Positions 1-8,796 are shown, counted from the first letter of the stretch. The stretch is 64,000 nucleotides of DNA from Nitratireductor luteus (GCF_026162365.1 NZ_JAOANW010000016.1:60339-124338), one strand, 5' to 3'. A program made the numbers and translations. Notes: generated by a model from the sequence alone, not told the origin.

Positions 1-289
1 CGAGTTTGGCTTGTGCCTGCGCGCGTACGGCCGCGCAGTCGGCACCGGGGGCGGTGCGCAAGGAGAGCAGTTCCCTGGTCTCCCGCAACGTGAAGCCCAG
101 TTCCTGGGCTTGCCGAATGAATCTGATGCGCTCCACCGTTTCAGGAGCGTAATACCGAAAGCCCCGTTGCGGCTTCCGAGGTTGCGCGATCAGGCCCTTG
201 CGCTCGTAAAAACGCACGGTCTCAACCCCGACACCGGCCGCCTCGGCCAGCACTCCGATAGTCATCGACGCTTGAGGAGTTGGTCTCAT
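1..289 (-). CDS. merR: MerR-family metal-responsive regulator, partial (3' end off the window)
   Basis: Reading leftward from ATG at 289, the first 96 residues are visible; the C-terminus lies beyond base 1. Residues 9-75 form the winged-helix DNA-binding domain typical of MerR proteins (TIGVLAEAAGV, VETVRFYERKGL, RGFRYY, IRFIRQAQELGF). The stretch GADCAAVRAQAQAKL aligns with the region of the Hg(II) sensor MerR that carries its first metal-binding cysteine (Cys82 in Tn501 MerR). The other two ligands would lie outside the window, so mercury specificity is inference; a zinc or cobalt sensor of the same branch is possible. There is no Shine-Dalgarno sequence before the ATG, and the predicted transcription start lies almost on it. 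The gene is downstream of and codirectional with the LuxR-type gene. Confidence 0.85.
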   Translation of the reverse strand, partial: MRPTPQASMTIGVLAEAAGVGVETVRFYERKGLIAQPRKPQRGFRYYAPETVERIRFIRQAQELGFTLRETRELLSLRTAPGADCAAVRAQAQAKL

Positions 290-296
290 GGTACGG

Positions 297-328
297 AGTA
301 TAGACTCCGTACCATGATACGGAGTCAA
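297..328 (-). promoter_or_regulatory. MerR-type promoter/operator with 20-bp spacer
   Basis: On the minus strand there is a -35 TTGACT (328-323) and a -10 TATACT (302-297) separated by 20 bp. The spacer and its flanks hold a perfect 9-bp dyad GACTCCGTA / TACGGAGTC (arms 303-311 and 318-326, 6-nt centre). An over-long spacer carrying a dyad is the hallmark of promoters that MerR proteins untwist to activate, and the ACTCCGTA half site resembles mer operators. The promoter points at the merR start codon at 289. Confidence 0.85.
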
Positions 329-396
329 CTACAGCCGGCGATTATGCTGGCGCATGGAAAAGCGCCAGTCCATACGGCAGACGCCACGCCCGTGGG

Positions 397-1158
397 TCAG
401 GGCATCATTTCTCTGATCTTGTAGGCAACCTCGGTGCGGTTGGTCGCATTCAGCTTTTTCATGATGTTGCGGATATGGACCTTGACCGTACTTTCGCAGA
501 GCTGCAGTTCATAGGCGATAATCTTGTTTGCCTTTCCGCGCTGCAATGCCTCGGCGACCTCCGCCTCGCGCCCCGTGAAAAGACTGCCAAGCCTGGCCGC
601 GCGATTGGACGTCGAGTTGATGGCGTCGCGCATGGCGAGAACGCCGCTGGCAGGCACGAACGCCCCGCCCGCACGCGCCAAGAGGATTGCCCCCACCGCC
701 ACGTCAATACTCACACTGCTGGGAATGTAGCCCCGCGCCCCGCAATCGAGCGCCTTCAGAATCTGCCCGAGATCATCCGTATCGGCGAGTACAACGACGG
801 GCTTGTCTTCGAACTCCTCAGCAAGGTCGTGTATCTCCCCGCTGACCGCCGGATCCGCGATCTTCCTGCTACCGACGATAAAGAGCACCGCTGACGGTTC
901 CCGCGGGTCGCCGCTCTCCTGCCACTCTTCTGCGGACCCGACCGCGACGACATCCATGGCCGGATTCTGGGCACTCAGGCTGTGCGCCAGACACTCCCGG
1001 TCGAGCACACGGGGGTCGATCAGGAGGACAAGATCGCGCACTACCTCCTGACCGGAAACGCTCTCTGTTTTGTACTTTCCGGCTTTCGCGAACGCCCCTG
1101 GTAAATTCGTTACCCGCTTGAGGCCTGAATCTTGTGCAGTCGCGCTCCTGAGTTCCAT
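397..1158 (-). CDS. LuxR-family transcription factor with degenerate receiver-like domain
   Basis: 253 aa. An approximately 40-residue N-terminal extension is followed by a receiver-like region (about 42-155, starting LVLLIDPRVLDREC) and a C-terminal LuxR/GerE helix-turn-helix (about 192-250: LFTGREAEVAEALQRG, KIIAYELQLCESTVKVHIRN). The position where a true receiver carries its phosphoacceptor aspartate reads AVLFIVGSRK, with no Asp, so phosphorylation-independent control is likely. The start is supported by AGGGGAGT seven bases before the ATG. Similar orphan LuxR proteins occur around surface-polysaccharide and motility genes in rhizobia, but the target here cannot be deduced. It lies upstream of the merR promoter in the same orientation. 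Confidence 0.85.
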   Translation of the reverse strand: MELRSATAQDSGLKRVTNLPGAFAKAGKYKTESVSGQEVVRDLVLLIDPRVLDRECLAHSLSAQNPAMDVVAVGSAEEWQESGDPREPSAVLFIVGSRKIADPAVSGEIHDLAEEFEDKPVVVLADTDDLGQILKALDCGARGYIPSSVSIDVAVGAILLARAGGAFVPASGVLAMRDAINSTSNRAARLGSLFTGREAEVAEALQRGKANKIIAYELQLCESTVKVHIRNIMKKLNATNRTEVAYKIREMMP

Positions 1159-1908
1159 TGCACCACTCCCCTGACTGGTTATTCACACGCCAGTACTAAT
1201 CAGCGCAGCCGCAACTCGCGATATTTGCGGCTCTCCCGAACTTCCGTTTCTGCTTTTTGGCGGAGGACTCACTCCGCATGCCCCGGTTCCAGATCAATCT
1301 TTGCCAACTACTAAGATGAGTACGTGCCCAATATAGCACATACAAATTTCGTTAGGCATCTGTCCCAAGGTGGTAGAGTCTCGTGCAAAACGAGTAGCCA
1401 TGAAACTGTAGAATTGGATGCCCATGGTGTGCTCGATATTTCACCGTTCAGTCTCGACTTCTTCACGAAACAGAATCGCGCAAAAGTTGACTTATTACCT
1501 CTACTAGCAACCACTTACTGAACTGATTCCCTTCGGCGACAGGTGCTCCGTGGTCGGGCGCAAAACCTTGATGAGATTAGCCAAAAACCTCGCCCCCATC
1601 GGTGAGGGGAAGGAGATAGTGAGGCTGAAGCGCACGATCGGCGCGAACGCTGGCGCCATTCGGAGAGGTTGCAGATTATCAATCTCCCCGAATTGTCCGC
1701 AAGTGAAGCCTGCTCGGCAAGAAAGACGCGGTTATCGGGAAGATGGCGAAACCGCGACCAGGGCTACCTTCCTTCACCCAGGGCACAGCCAGAAACGCAT
1801 CAAATTGACTAGGCCAAGTGCCCCCATACACTCACCAGATGAGGTGCTAATACCTATGCGCCGGAATCTTCGTCCGATATACTGGCTGCATCAATCGAAT
1901 GCGGCTCT
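1159..1908. other. Long intergenic stretch without a convincing gene
   Basis: Between the divergent LuxR-type gene and the SAHH-like gene. The stretch looks AT-richer than its surroundings. It holds two open frames on the plus strand, 1324-1521 (65 codons, GTG start) and 1550-1912 (120 codons, GTG start). Neither has a clear ribosome binding site, recognisable domain or coding-like composition, so I do not call them genes. The promoter of the LuxR-type gene should lie in the first about 150 bases. No tRNA, repeat or insertion sequence was seen. Confidence 0.4.
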
Positions 1909-3135
1909 ATGAATTGTCCTCCCGACATGCAAATCGGATTCTGCAGACGGGCGAGTGCCATTCGGTTTCGTGACTACATATCTCCTCATTTCTTTCAAAA
2001 AAACCGTCGCACAATGATGGACTCTGTGTTCGAGCAGCAGATGCGAAAAATGACCCAACGCAAGCATGTGCGAACAGAGCATGAATACGCAATGTGGTAC
2101 GCTGGCAATTCCCAAAGAGCGATCGCACGAGCTGACATGCCTCGGGTCCTGTCGCTCATCCGGAGAAACGTCGACAACTTTGCATTGAATCTCTCCGGGC
2201 TGCACGTTGTGGCTCCGGCAACGAGAGGATACCAGGCGGCCATGGCAACGCTCGCACTTCTCGCGGGAGCAGCCAGTGTGACGGCCATCACACGTCCCTC
2301 TAACCGGTATCATTCCGCCGAGGAAGCGGCCGATACCACCCTGTCGCTGGCATCGCTTGCCGGAGTCCATGCCGGCCTCAGGGTCAGCGAGCGGATCGAC
2401 CACCTGACCTGCCGCAGCACAAACCTTCTCGTCAGCAGCGGCCCCACGGGGCCCGTTACACGCTCGATCATCGAGCGGCTGCCCCGGCCGTCGGTCATAG
2501 CGACGATGCATGAGGCGTGGATGCTGTTGAAGGGGGAGATAGATATCATGGCGTGCCAGGAACATCAGGTTCCCATCTCCGCCGTCAACGAGTCCCGTCC
2601 CGCGATCGGTGGCGCCGACTATCAGCCCGCCCTGTGTCTCAAGCTTCTCGAAGCTGCCGGCGTTGCGATTGTCGGCGCCACTGTTGCGCTCATCTGCGGC
2701 AACCCCTTGGCCCGCAACCTCGAGGAGGGCATGCAGGCGGCCGGAGTAAAGGTGGTCGTATTCCCCAATCCAAGCACGATGTTCACGCATTCCTGGGACG
2801 CCATCGTGCTGGCGCAACGGCCAACCGATCAACCGAGCCTCGGCATCCGCGACCTCGGACGCATCGCCGAGGCCGCTCCCAACGCTACCATCATCCAATA
2901 TTGGGGAGACATCGACCGCAAGGCAGCGCACTATTTCGGGCTTGAGGTCTGGCCGCCCCGCGCGCCCGGCAAGGGGCAGATGGGAATGCCGCTGGAGGCA
3001 CTGGGGCCGGCGCCGACGGTGCGCCTCCTCGCCGGGGCGCTCAAGGCAGCGGAGCTGGTTCTGGCCGGGGGCGTCACCGGCCACGGTGGCGTAGCGCAGT
3101 TGCTCAACTTCTCCGATTGGTCCCACGAGTCCTGA
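1909..3135 (+). CDS. Orphan Rossmann-fold protein with S-adenosylhomocysteine-hydrolase-like layout, function unknown
   Basis: Up to 408 aa; the start is uncertain because none of the ATGs at 1909, 2014, 2017 or 2041 has a good ribosome binding site, and the first about 60 residues look non-conserved. From about residue 77 the protein has alternating beta-alpha units: GLHVVAPATRGYQAAMATL, then VPISAVNESRP followed by a central Rossmann unit (ATVALICGNPLARNLEEGMQ, AGVKVVVFPNP). This order (substrate part, a VNxS-like motif, then a nucleotide-binding unit preceding a Gly-rich turn) resembles S-adenosylhomocysteine hydrolase, but the canonical GxGxxG is replaced by CGNPLARN and overall similarity is weak. 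No neighbour suggests a pathway. It is probably a real gene: it is long, codon use from about 2100 on matches the chromosome, and the reading frame is intact. Confidence 0.6.
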   Translation: MNCPPDMQIGFCRRASAIRFRDYISPHFFQKNRRTMMDSVFEQQMRKMTQRKHVRTEHEYAMWYAGNSQRAIARADMPRVLSLIRRNVDNFALNLSGLHVVAPATRGYQAAMATLALLAGAASVTAITRPSNRYHSAEEAADTTLSLASLAGVHAGLRVSERIDHLTCRSTNLLVSSGPTGPVTRSIIERLPRPSVIATMHEAWMLLKGEIDIMACQEHQVPISAVNESRPAIGGADYQPALCLKLLEAAGVAIVGATVALICGNPLARNLEEGMQAAGVKVVVFPNPSTMFTHSWDAIVLAQRPTDQPSLGIRDLGRIAEAAPNATIIQYWGDIDRKAAHYFGLEVWPPRAPGKGQMGMPLEALGPAPTVRLLAGALKAAELVLAGGVTGHGGVAQLLNFSDWSHES

Positions 3136-3174
3136 TCGCCAGGACAAACGCATCACGTCTCACGCCTCTCTTTC

Positions 3175-6100
3175 TCAATGAAAATCCCGAGATTTCGGCA
3201 TGATGCGCACATTGCGCGGGTGGCCATGGCGGGACGCCGTCTGGGAACTTGGCGCCTCGTCAGCATCGACGGCCGACAGCCGGTCGAGCTCGCCCGTCCG
3301 GTCATGGACGGCGGTTGCCATCAGGTGCACCACGTTTTGCTTGCTTTTTTGCACCCGTCCTTCCACCAGCGCCAGCCGCGCAGACATGATCGGCCGGCGA
3401 AAACGCTCGAAACGGCGCGCCCAGATGAGCGCGTTGGCAATGCCCGTCTCATCCTCCAGCGTCATGAAGATGGCCTTGCCGTTGCCCGGCCGCTGGCGCA
3501 CCAGGACGATGCCCGCGACACGCGCCCAGGCGCCATCGGGAAGAGCCGACAGGCCCGCGCAACTGACGATGCCCTCGCGCTCGAAAAACGACCGCAGGAA
3601 CTGCATCGGATGGGCCTTCAGCGAAAGCCGGATCGTCTGGTAATCGGCGACCACATGCTCCGACAGCGCCATGTCGGGCAGTCTCACATCTTCTTCCCTC
3701 GCCAATTCCCGCTCGTCGGCGGCGGCAAAAAGCGGCAGCGGCGCGTCGTCGGGCAGGCGCCTGACCTGCCAAAGCGCCTCCCGCCGGTCGAGCCCGACGG
3801 ACCGCATCGCATCGGCATCCGCCAGAAGCCGCAGCGCCCGGTGCGGCAGGCGGGTGCGGCGCCACAGATCCTCGACGCTTTCATAGCCGCCGCCCCGCAA
3901 GGCGGTCAGCTTGCCGGCCCAGTCGTCGTGGAACCCGTCGATCTGCCGGAAGCCGAGGCGCAATGCGCAAGGCCCGCCGCCGCGCGGCTCCAGCGTATTG
4001 TCGAGGGCGCTTTCATTGATGTCGACCGCCCGCACCTCGGCATCATGCTCCCGCGCGTCGCGGACGATCTGGGCGGGCGCATAAAATCCCATGGGCTGGG
4101 AATTCAGGAGCGCGCAGGCAAAGACCTCCGGATGATGACACTTGATCCAGGCCGAGACATAGACGAGCTTGGCGAAGGATGCGGCGTGGCTTTCGGGAAA
4201 GCCGTATTCGCCGAAACCCTTGATCTGATTGAAGCAGCGTTCGGCGAACTCGCGCTTGTAGCCGCGCTGGACCATCCGCTCCACCATCATCTTCTCGAAT
4301 TTTCCGATGGTGCCGTTGTTGCGGAAGGTGGCCATCGCCTTTCGAAGCTGATTGGCTTCCGCGTCGGAAAACTCCGCTGCCACCATGGCGATCTTCATTG
4401 CCTGCTCCTGGAACAGGGGAACGCCCAGCGTCCGTATCAGGACATTGCGCAACTCGTCCGGGTCATGCGGTGGCGCGGGCGAAGGATAATCCAGTTCTTC
4501 CCCATCCCGCCGGCGCAGATAGGGATGAACCATATCGCCCTGGATGGGGCCGGGCCGCACGATCGCCACCTGGATGACCAGATCGTAGAAAGTTTCCGGT
4601 TTCAGGCGCGGCAGCATGTTGATCTGGGCCCGGCTTTCCACCTGGAAGACGCCGATGGAATCGCCGCGCTGCAGCATCCGATAGACTTCCCCGTCTTCCT
4701 GCTCGACCGTGGCAAGATCGAGCGACTGGCCGTAATGGGCCTCGATCAGGTCGAACGCCTTGCGGATGCAGGTCAGCATGCCGAGCGCCAGGACATCCAC
4801 CTTCATCATGCCGAGCCGGTCGATATCGTCCTTGTCCCACTCGATGAAGGTGCGCTCTTCCATGGCGGCATTGCCGATCGGCACCATCTCGTCGAGCCTG
4901 CCGCGCGCCAGCACGAAGCCGCCGACATGCTGGGAAAGATGGCGGGGAAAGCCAAGAAGCCTTGCGGCGAAATCCGCCGCCCGGCGGATGGCCGGGTTGG
5001 CGGGGTCGAGCCCTGCCTCGCTGATACGGTTGTCCGGCAGCGTATCGCTCCCCCAGCTTCCCCATACGGTGCCGGCGATCCGCGCCGTCACGTCCTCGCT
5101 CAGCCCCAGCGCCTTGCCGACCTCGCGGATGGCGCTCTTGGGCCGGTAATGAATGACGGTGGCGGCGATGCCGGCTCGGTGCCGGCCGTAACGGCGATAG
5201 ATATACTGAATCACCTCCTCGCGCCGCTCGTGCTCGAAATCGATGTCGATATCGGGCGGCTCCTTGCGCTCGTCGGAAATGAAGCGGGCAAAAAGAAGCT
5301 CGTGCTTGGCCGGATCGACGGCGGTGATGCCGAGCGCATAGCACACCGCCGAATTGGCCGCCGAGCCGCGCCCCTGGCATAGAATCCCGTTGTTTTCGGC
5401 AAACTGGACGATGTCGTAGATCGTGAGGAAATAGCGCGCATATTCAAGCTTGCCGATGAGGGCGAGTTCTTCCTTCAGGAGCCGCCTCACCTTGTCGGGA
5501 ATGCCTTGCGGATAGCGCATCTCCGCCCGCCGCCAGGTCAGTTCCTCAAGCCAGTCCTCCGGTGTCCGGCCGGGGGGTATCGGCTCGTCCGGATACTCGT
5601 ATTTGAGTTCGCCCAGCGAAAAATCGAGGCGCTGCATCAGATATTGCGTCTCCGCGATCGCTTCGGGACAATCGCGGAAAAGCCGGACCATTTCCTCGGG
5701 CGTCTTGAGATGGCGTTCGGCATTGGCAAGAAGGAGCCGGCCGGCGCTTTCGATGGTTGTTCCCTCCCGAATGCAGGTAAGGATGTCCTGGAGATCGCGC
5801 TGCTCGGCAGCGTGGTAGAGCGCGTCGTTGACGGCCAGAAGCGGCACGCCGGCCGATCCCGCAACCGCCTTCAGCCGCGCCAGCCGCCGCCGGTCGCCAC
5901 CTTGGTGAAGCATCGGCGCGGCAAGCCAAACCGCGCCCGGCGCCGCGTCTCCCATGCTTTTCAGGAGCCCGCCCATGCCCTCGATGTCCAGCTCCGGCAT
6001 GACGGCAAGCAGCAGCGAGCGGCAATGGGAAAGAAGATCGTCGAGGCGCAGGATGCAATCCGCCTTCTCCGCCCGAAGATTGCCGAGCGTCAAAAGACGG

Positions 6101-6498
6101 CAGAGCGTTGCCCATCCTTCCCTGTTTTCCGGATAGGCAAGGATATCCGGCGTGCCGTCGCAAAAGACGAGGCGGGCGCCGACGGCAAGCTTGAACCGGC
6201 GGGCCCTCTCCCGCACCGCCTCCAGCGTGAACGGAAAGGCCTCGCTGTCCGGATGCTCGATCCAGACATATTCGCCGGGACCCGAGCCTTCGCGCATCTT
6301 TTCCGCGGGCAGTTCCCCGCCCTTCAGATCCTCGAGCGCGCCATAGGCCCGGACCACGCCGGCCACCGTATTCCGGTCCGCAATGCCGATGCCGGTATGG
6401 CCCAGAAGCAGCGCCGCCAGCACCATCTCCTGCGGATGCGAAGCCCCGCGCAGGAAGGAGAAATTCGTCGCCGCGGCCAGTTCGCCATAGCCCTTCAT
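3175..6498 (-). CDS. dnaE2: Error-prone DNA polymerase DnaE2 (C-family, SOS mutasome)
   Basis: 1107 aa from ATG 6498, a normal DnaE2 length; the frame stays open to 6897 but that part has no DnaE2 similarity. The N-terminal PHP domain starts at residue 4 (YGELAAATNFSFLRGASHP). The polymerase core shows GRGSAANS (about 370), the catalytic PDIDIDFEHERR (about 414) and KVDVLALGML (about 564). A C-terminal OB-fold follows (about 990-1030, VAGIVLVRQRPGNGKAIF). DnaE2 is the catalytic polymerase for translesion synthesis and induced mutagenesis and works with ImuA and ImuB. Its ATGA start overlaps the imuB stop, so it is the last gene of the imuA-imuB-dnaE2 operon and should be controlled by the LexA box upstream of imuA. 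Confidence 0.96.
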   Translation of the reverse strand: MKGYGELAAATNFSFLRGASHPQEMVLAALLLGHTGIGIADRNTVAGVVRAYGALEDLKGGELPAEKMREGSGPGEYVWIEHPDSEAFPFTLEAVRERARRFKLAVGARLVFCDGTPDILAYPENREGWATLCRLLTLGNLRAEKADCILRLDDLLSHCRSLLLAVMPELDIEGMGGLLKSMGDAAPGAVWLAAPMLHQGGDRRRLARLKAVAGSAGVPLLAVNDALYHAAEQRDLQDILTCIREGTTIESAGRLLLANAERHLKTPEEMVRLFRDCPEAIAETQYLMQRLDFSLGELKYEYPDEPIPPGRTPEDWLEELTWRRAEMRYPQGIPDKVRRLLKEELALIGKLEYARYFLTIYDIVQFAENNGILCQGRGSAANSAVCYALGITAVDPAKHELLFARFISDERKEPPDIDIDFEHERREEVIQYIYRRYGRHRAGIAATVIHYRPKSAIREVGKALGLSEDVTARIAGTVWGSWGSDTLPDNRISEAGLDPANPAIRRAADFAARLLGFPRHLSQHVGGFVLARGRLDEMVPIGNAAMEERTFIEWDKDDIDRLGMMKVDVLALGMLTCIRKAFDLIEAHYGQSLDLATVEQEDGEVYRMLQRGDSIGVFQVESRAQINMLPRLKPETFYDLVIQVAIVRPGPIQGDMVHPYLRRRDGEELDYPSPAPPHDPDELRNVLIRTLGVPLFQEQAMKIAMVAAEFSDAEANQLRKAMATFRNNGTIGKFEKMMVERMVQRGYKREFAERCFNQIKGFGEYGFPESHAASFAKLVYVSAWIKCHHPEVFACALLNSQPMGFYAPAQIVRDAREHDAEVRAVDINESALDNTLEPRGGGPCALRLGFRQIDGFHDDWAGKLTALRGGGYESVEDLWRRTRLPHRALRLLADADAMRSVGLDRREALWQVRRLPDDAPLPLFAAADERELAREEDVRLPDMALSEHVVADYQTIRLSLKAHPMQFLRSFFEREGIVSCAGLSALPDGAWARVAGIVLVRQRPGNGKAIFMTLEDETGIANALIWARRFERFRRPIMSARLALVEGRVQKSKQNVVHLMATAVHDRTGELDRLSAVDADEAPSSQTASRHGHPRNVRIMPKSRDFH

Positions 6499-8054
6499 GC
6501 GAACAACCCATGGATATACCAGCGGATTTCTCCGGCCTCCCGCCCGTAAAGGCCGCAGCGAAACAGCCAGAAGCGATGGCCCTGCGTATCCTCGACACGG
6601 TAGTAGTCGCGGGTCTGGCCCGGCTCCTTCCGCCACCATTCCGGCGCGATGCGCTCGGGCCCTTCCGCGCGGGCGATCTCGTGCAGCACCCGGCGCCAGC
6701 GAAACCTGAGCGGCGGACCGTCGGGCACCATGGCCACCGTCTCGACCAGCTGGGCGGGGCAGAGCATCAGGAGCGGGCGCAGCGGCGGCTCGCCGGGTAA
6801 AGCCTCGGGCCATCCGCTTTTCCACGGCATAGCGGAAATCGCCGGCACATGGCGCGCGGCGCGTTCGGGAACATGACTTTCTTCCGGCAGGAAACACTCG
6901 ACCGCAGCGGGTCCGTAGCGCGCCGTCAGCCTGTCGATGAGATCGGCGACCGCCTCCTCTTCGGCGTGCTCGCGTTCGAAATGGACCTGCGCCGGCGCGG
7001 CCGCCTCCATCCCGAATGCCGACAGCCTTATCATGTCGAAGCCGAAACCGGGATCGAGCGGATCGGCCAGCGCTTCGAGGCGCGTCGTGAAGAGACGCTT
7101 GAGCGCCGTCCGGTCGCGCAGGGGACGCCCCGAAAGCGCCTGGATGCGCCGGGTCGCCCCATCGGCGCGGAAGAAGACCGCCTCGAACCGGCGCCCGCCC
7201 TTTCCATATTTCTCAAGGGTCTCGCACAGGTCGCGCGAAAGTGCGTCGAAAGCGGCGCCGATGTCTTCGGCAAGCCCGATGGGATCGGCAAAGCGCTGCT
7301 CGGCGCTGAATTCTGGTATCGGGCGGCGGGGCGAAAGGGGACGGTCGACCTCTCCCAGAATGCCGGAAAGCCGCTCGATCATGTCGACGCCGAAGCGGGC
7401 GGCCAGCGGCTTGCGGGGACGTTCAGCCAGATCGGCGATCCTGGCAAGGCCGGCGCGCCGCAGGGCGACCATCCTGTCCTGATCGAGTTGCAGAGCGCCG
7501 ACGGGAAGAGACGCGCAAGCCCGTTTTTCCTCTCCCCTGGCGACAAGGCCCTGCCCGCCGAAGCGCGCCAGGGTGCGGGCGCAATCCGTGGTGCTGGCGA
7601 TCACCGTCCGGACCGAAAGGCCGAAGCCTTTCAGGCGGCCGCGCAGATCGGCCATCAGCGCGGCCTCGCCTCCGAAAAGATGGGTCGATCCGGAAATCTC
7701 CAGCGTCAGGCCATCCGGCAAATCCTCGGCGACCACGGGCGTATAGCGATCGCACCAGTCGGCGACATGGGCAAGAAGGGCCTGATCCGCCTCCGGCTGG
7801 TGTTCGTGGGCGTCGATATCCGGCACCCGCGCGCGGGCATCCGCCAGCGCAAGGCCCGCCTTCAATCCAAGCAATGCCGCACGGCGGTCCACGGCGGCCA
7901 CCCGCATCGCATTGTTGTGGCGCGTCGTCACCACCGTCGGCCGTTCACCCGGCCCGGCGCCATTCTTCCTTGCCAGACGATGCAGCCGGTCGGTCGGGAG
8001 ATAGGGAAACCACAGGGCGAGATAGCGCCGGTTCCCTGAAAAGCTGTGCGTCAC
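6495..8054 (-). CDS. imuB: ImuB, catalytically inactive Y-family polymerase-like mutasome subunit
   Basis: 519 aa from GTG 8054, chosen because GGAG lies seven bases upstream and the conserved sequence begins just after (RRYLALWFPYLPTDRL). A longer frame to 8150 is open but would overlap imuA even more. The UmuC/DinB fold is visible, but the N-terminal position that carries the metal-binding Asp in active Y-family polymerases (DxN or DxD before a steric-gate residue) reads LWFPYLP. This is expected for ImuB, which bridges the beta clamp, ImuA and DnaE2 rather than polymerising. It overlaps imuA by 110 bp and dnaE2 by 4 bp. Confidence 0.93.
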   Translation of the reverse strand: MTHSFSGNRRYLALWFPYLPTDRLHRLARKNGAGPGERPTVVTTRHNNAMRVAAVDRRAALLGLKAGLALADARARVPDIDAHEHQPEADQALLAHVADWCDRYTPVVAEDLPDGLTLEISGSTHLFGGEAALMADLRGRLKGFGLSVRTVIASTTDCARTLARFGGQGLVARGEEKRACASLPVGALQLDQDRMVALRRAGLARIADLAERPRKPLAARFGVDMIERLSGILGEVDRPLSPRRPIPEFSAEQRFADPIGLAEDIGAAFDALSRDLCETLEKYGKGGRRFEAVFFRADGATRRIQALSGRPLRDRTALKRLFTTRLEALADPLDPGFGFDMIRLSAFGMEAAAPAQVHFEREHAEEEAVADLIDRLTARYGPAAVECFLPEESHVPERAARHVPAISAMPWKSGWPEALPGEPPLRPLLMLCPAQLVETVAMVPDGPPLRFRWRRVLHEIARAEGPERIAPEWWRKEPGQTRDYYRVEDTQGHRFWLFRCGLYGREAGEIRWYIHGLFA

Positions 8055-8775
8055 GGTCCCACTCCAGTCGCCAGCGCTGGCCGGCCGGTCCGGCGCGGTG
8101 GCGCAAAAGCGTGATGTCGAAGGCCGCCAGGCCCGGGGCGTTGGCTTCAAGGGCGCGCGAGGGGGCGGAACGGATTTGCCACCGGGTCGTCGCCGCGCTC
8201 CCTTCCGCCTGCGGGCAAATCCGCAGGAGAAACAGCGGCACGCCGCTTTTTTCCGCTGCCAGCGACAATCGGCGCGTGGCAGTCAGGTCGAGTATCTTCG
8301 GGCTGCCCGGTATTTCGACGACCACCGCGCCCAGCGCCTTGCAGCCGATCGCCTCCATGCCGGCACGCAGGATCTCGGTCGCATCCTTGAGCCGGATATG
8401 GATGAGCCGGCCCGGCGGCATGCCCATTTCGCGCAGGCCATGCGGATAAAGCTTGCCGGATTCCATCTCGCCATAGACTTGCCTGATCCACACAACCCCG
8501 TGCCGGCGCGCCGCAGCCGGTGCCCTGGCGCCGGCGCCAGGGGCCCGCCGGGTGGCGCTTATGCACAGGCCCGCGCAAAACCCCGCCGCCGCAGCCGCAT
8601 CGGGCTGGCCGGCAGCGATAATCTCGTGCAACGCGCCGCGTTGAAGCCCGCCGCCCAACGCCCTGTCCGGCCCGTTCGCGCCAAGCGCAAACCGGCTCTC
8701 CGCGCTTGCGGGCACGGCGGGTTGGACGGCATCGATAACCTTCCGCAGCGCATGGATATGGCGTCTCGCATCCAT
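7945..8775 (-). CDS. imuA: ImuA, RecA/SulA-like mutasome subunit
   Basis: 276 aa. ImuA is a RecA-like protein found in front of imuB and dnaE2 in many alphaproteobacteria and needed for damage-induced mutagenesis. Residues 1-60 (MDARRHIHALRKVIDA, LGGGLQRGALHEI) match the family N-terminus, including the RecA-like core start GALHEI. The classical P-loop GxxGxGKT is not present, which is usual for ImuA. The ATG lies six bases inside a LexA box, so repression would occlude the transcription start. First gene of the SOS operon. Confidence 0.92.
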   Translation of the reverse strand: MDARRHIHALRKVIDAVQPAVPASAESRFALGANGPDRALGGGLQRGALHEIIAAGQPDAAAAAGFCAGLCISATRRAPGAGARAPAAARRHGVVWIRQVYGEMESGKLYPHGLREMGMPPGRLIHIRLKDATEILRAGMEAIGCKALGAVVVEIPGSPKILDLTATRRLSLAAEKSGVPLFLLRICPQAEGSAATTRWQIRSAPSRALEANAPGLAAFDITLLRHRAGPAGQRWRLEWDRDAQLFREPALSRPVVSLSPDRPAASSGKEEWRRAG

Positions 8776-8781
8776 GGCTAT

Positions 8782-8796
8782 GTTCCTATTTTGTTC
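8782..8796 (-). promoter_or_regulatory. LexA (SOS) box, alphaproteobacterial direct-repeat type
   Basis: GTTC-CTATTTT-GTTC on the plus strand (GAAC-N7-GAAC in the direction of imuA). This exact direct repeat with a 7-bp spacer is the LexA site described for Rhizobiales and other alphaproteobacteria. It ends seven bases before the imuA start codon, the expected place for control of the mutasome operon. Confidence 0.93.

Noticed and set aside
1550..1912. 120-codon open frame in the long intergenic region
   Set aside because: GTG start without a ribosome binding site, no recognisable domain, unusual amino acid makeup; no support for a protein.
1891..3156. 421-codon minus-strand frame opposite the SAHH-like gene
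   Set aside because: The plus-strand protein shows ordered beta-alpha units with hydrophobic strands, while the minus frame is Arg/His/Gly-rich and has no domain.
3178..5382. Long open frame of 734 codons on the plus strand opposite dnaE2
   Set aside because: It is antisense to a fully conserved gene; the composition (His/Arg/Pro-rich) is that of a high-GC shadow frame.
6499..6897. Upstream extension of the dnaE2 frame
   Set aside because: It overlaps imuB coding sequence and encodes low-complexity Arg/Ala/Gly sequence; the conserved start MKGYGELA at 6498 fits the ATGA overlap.
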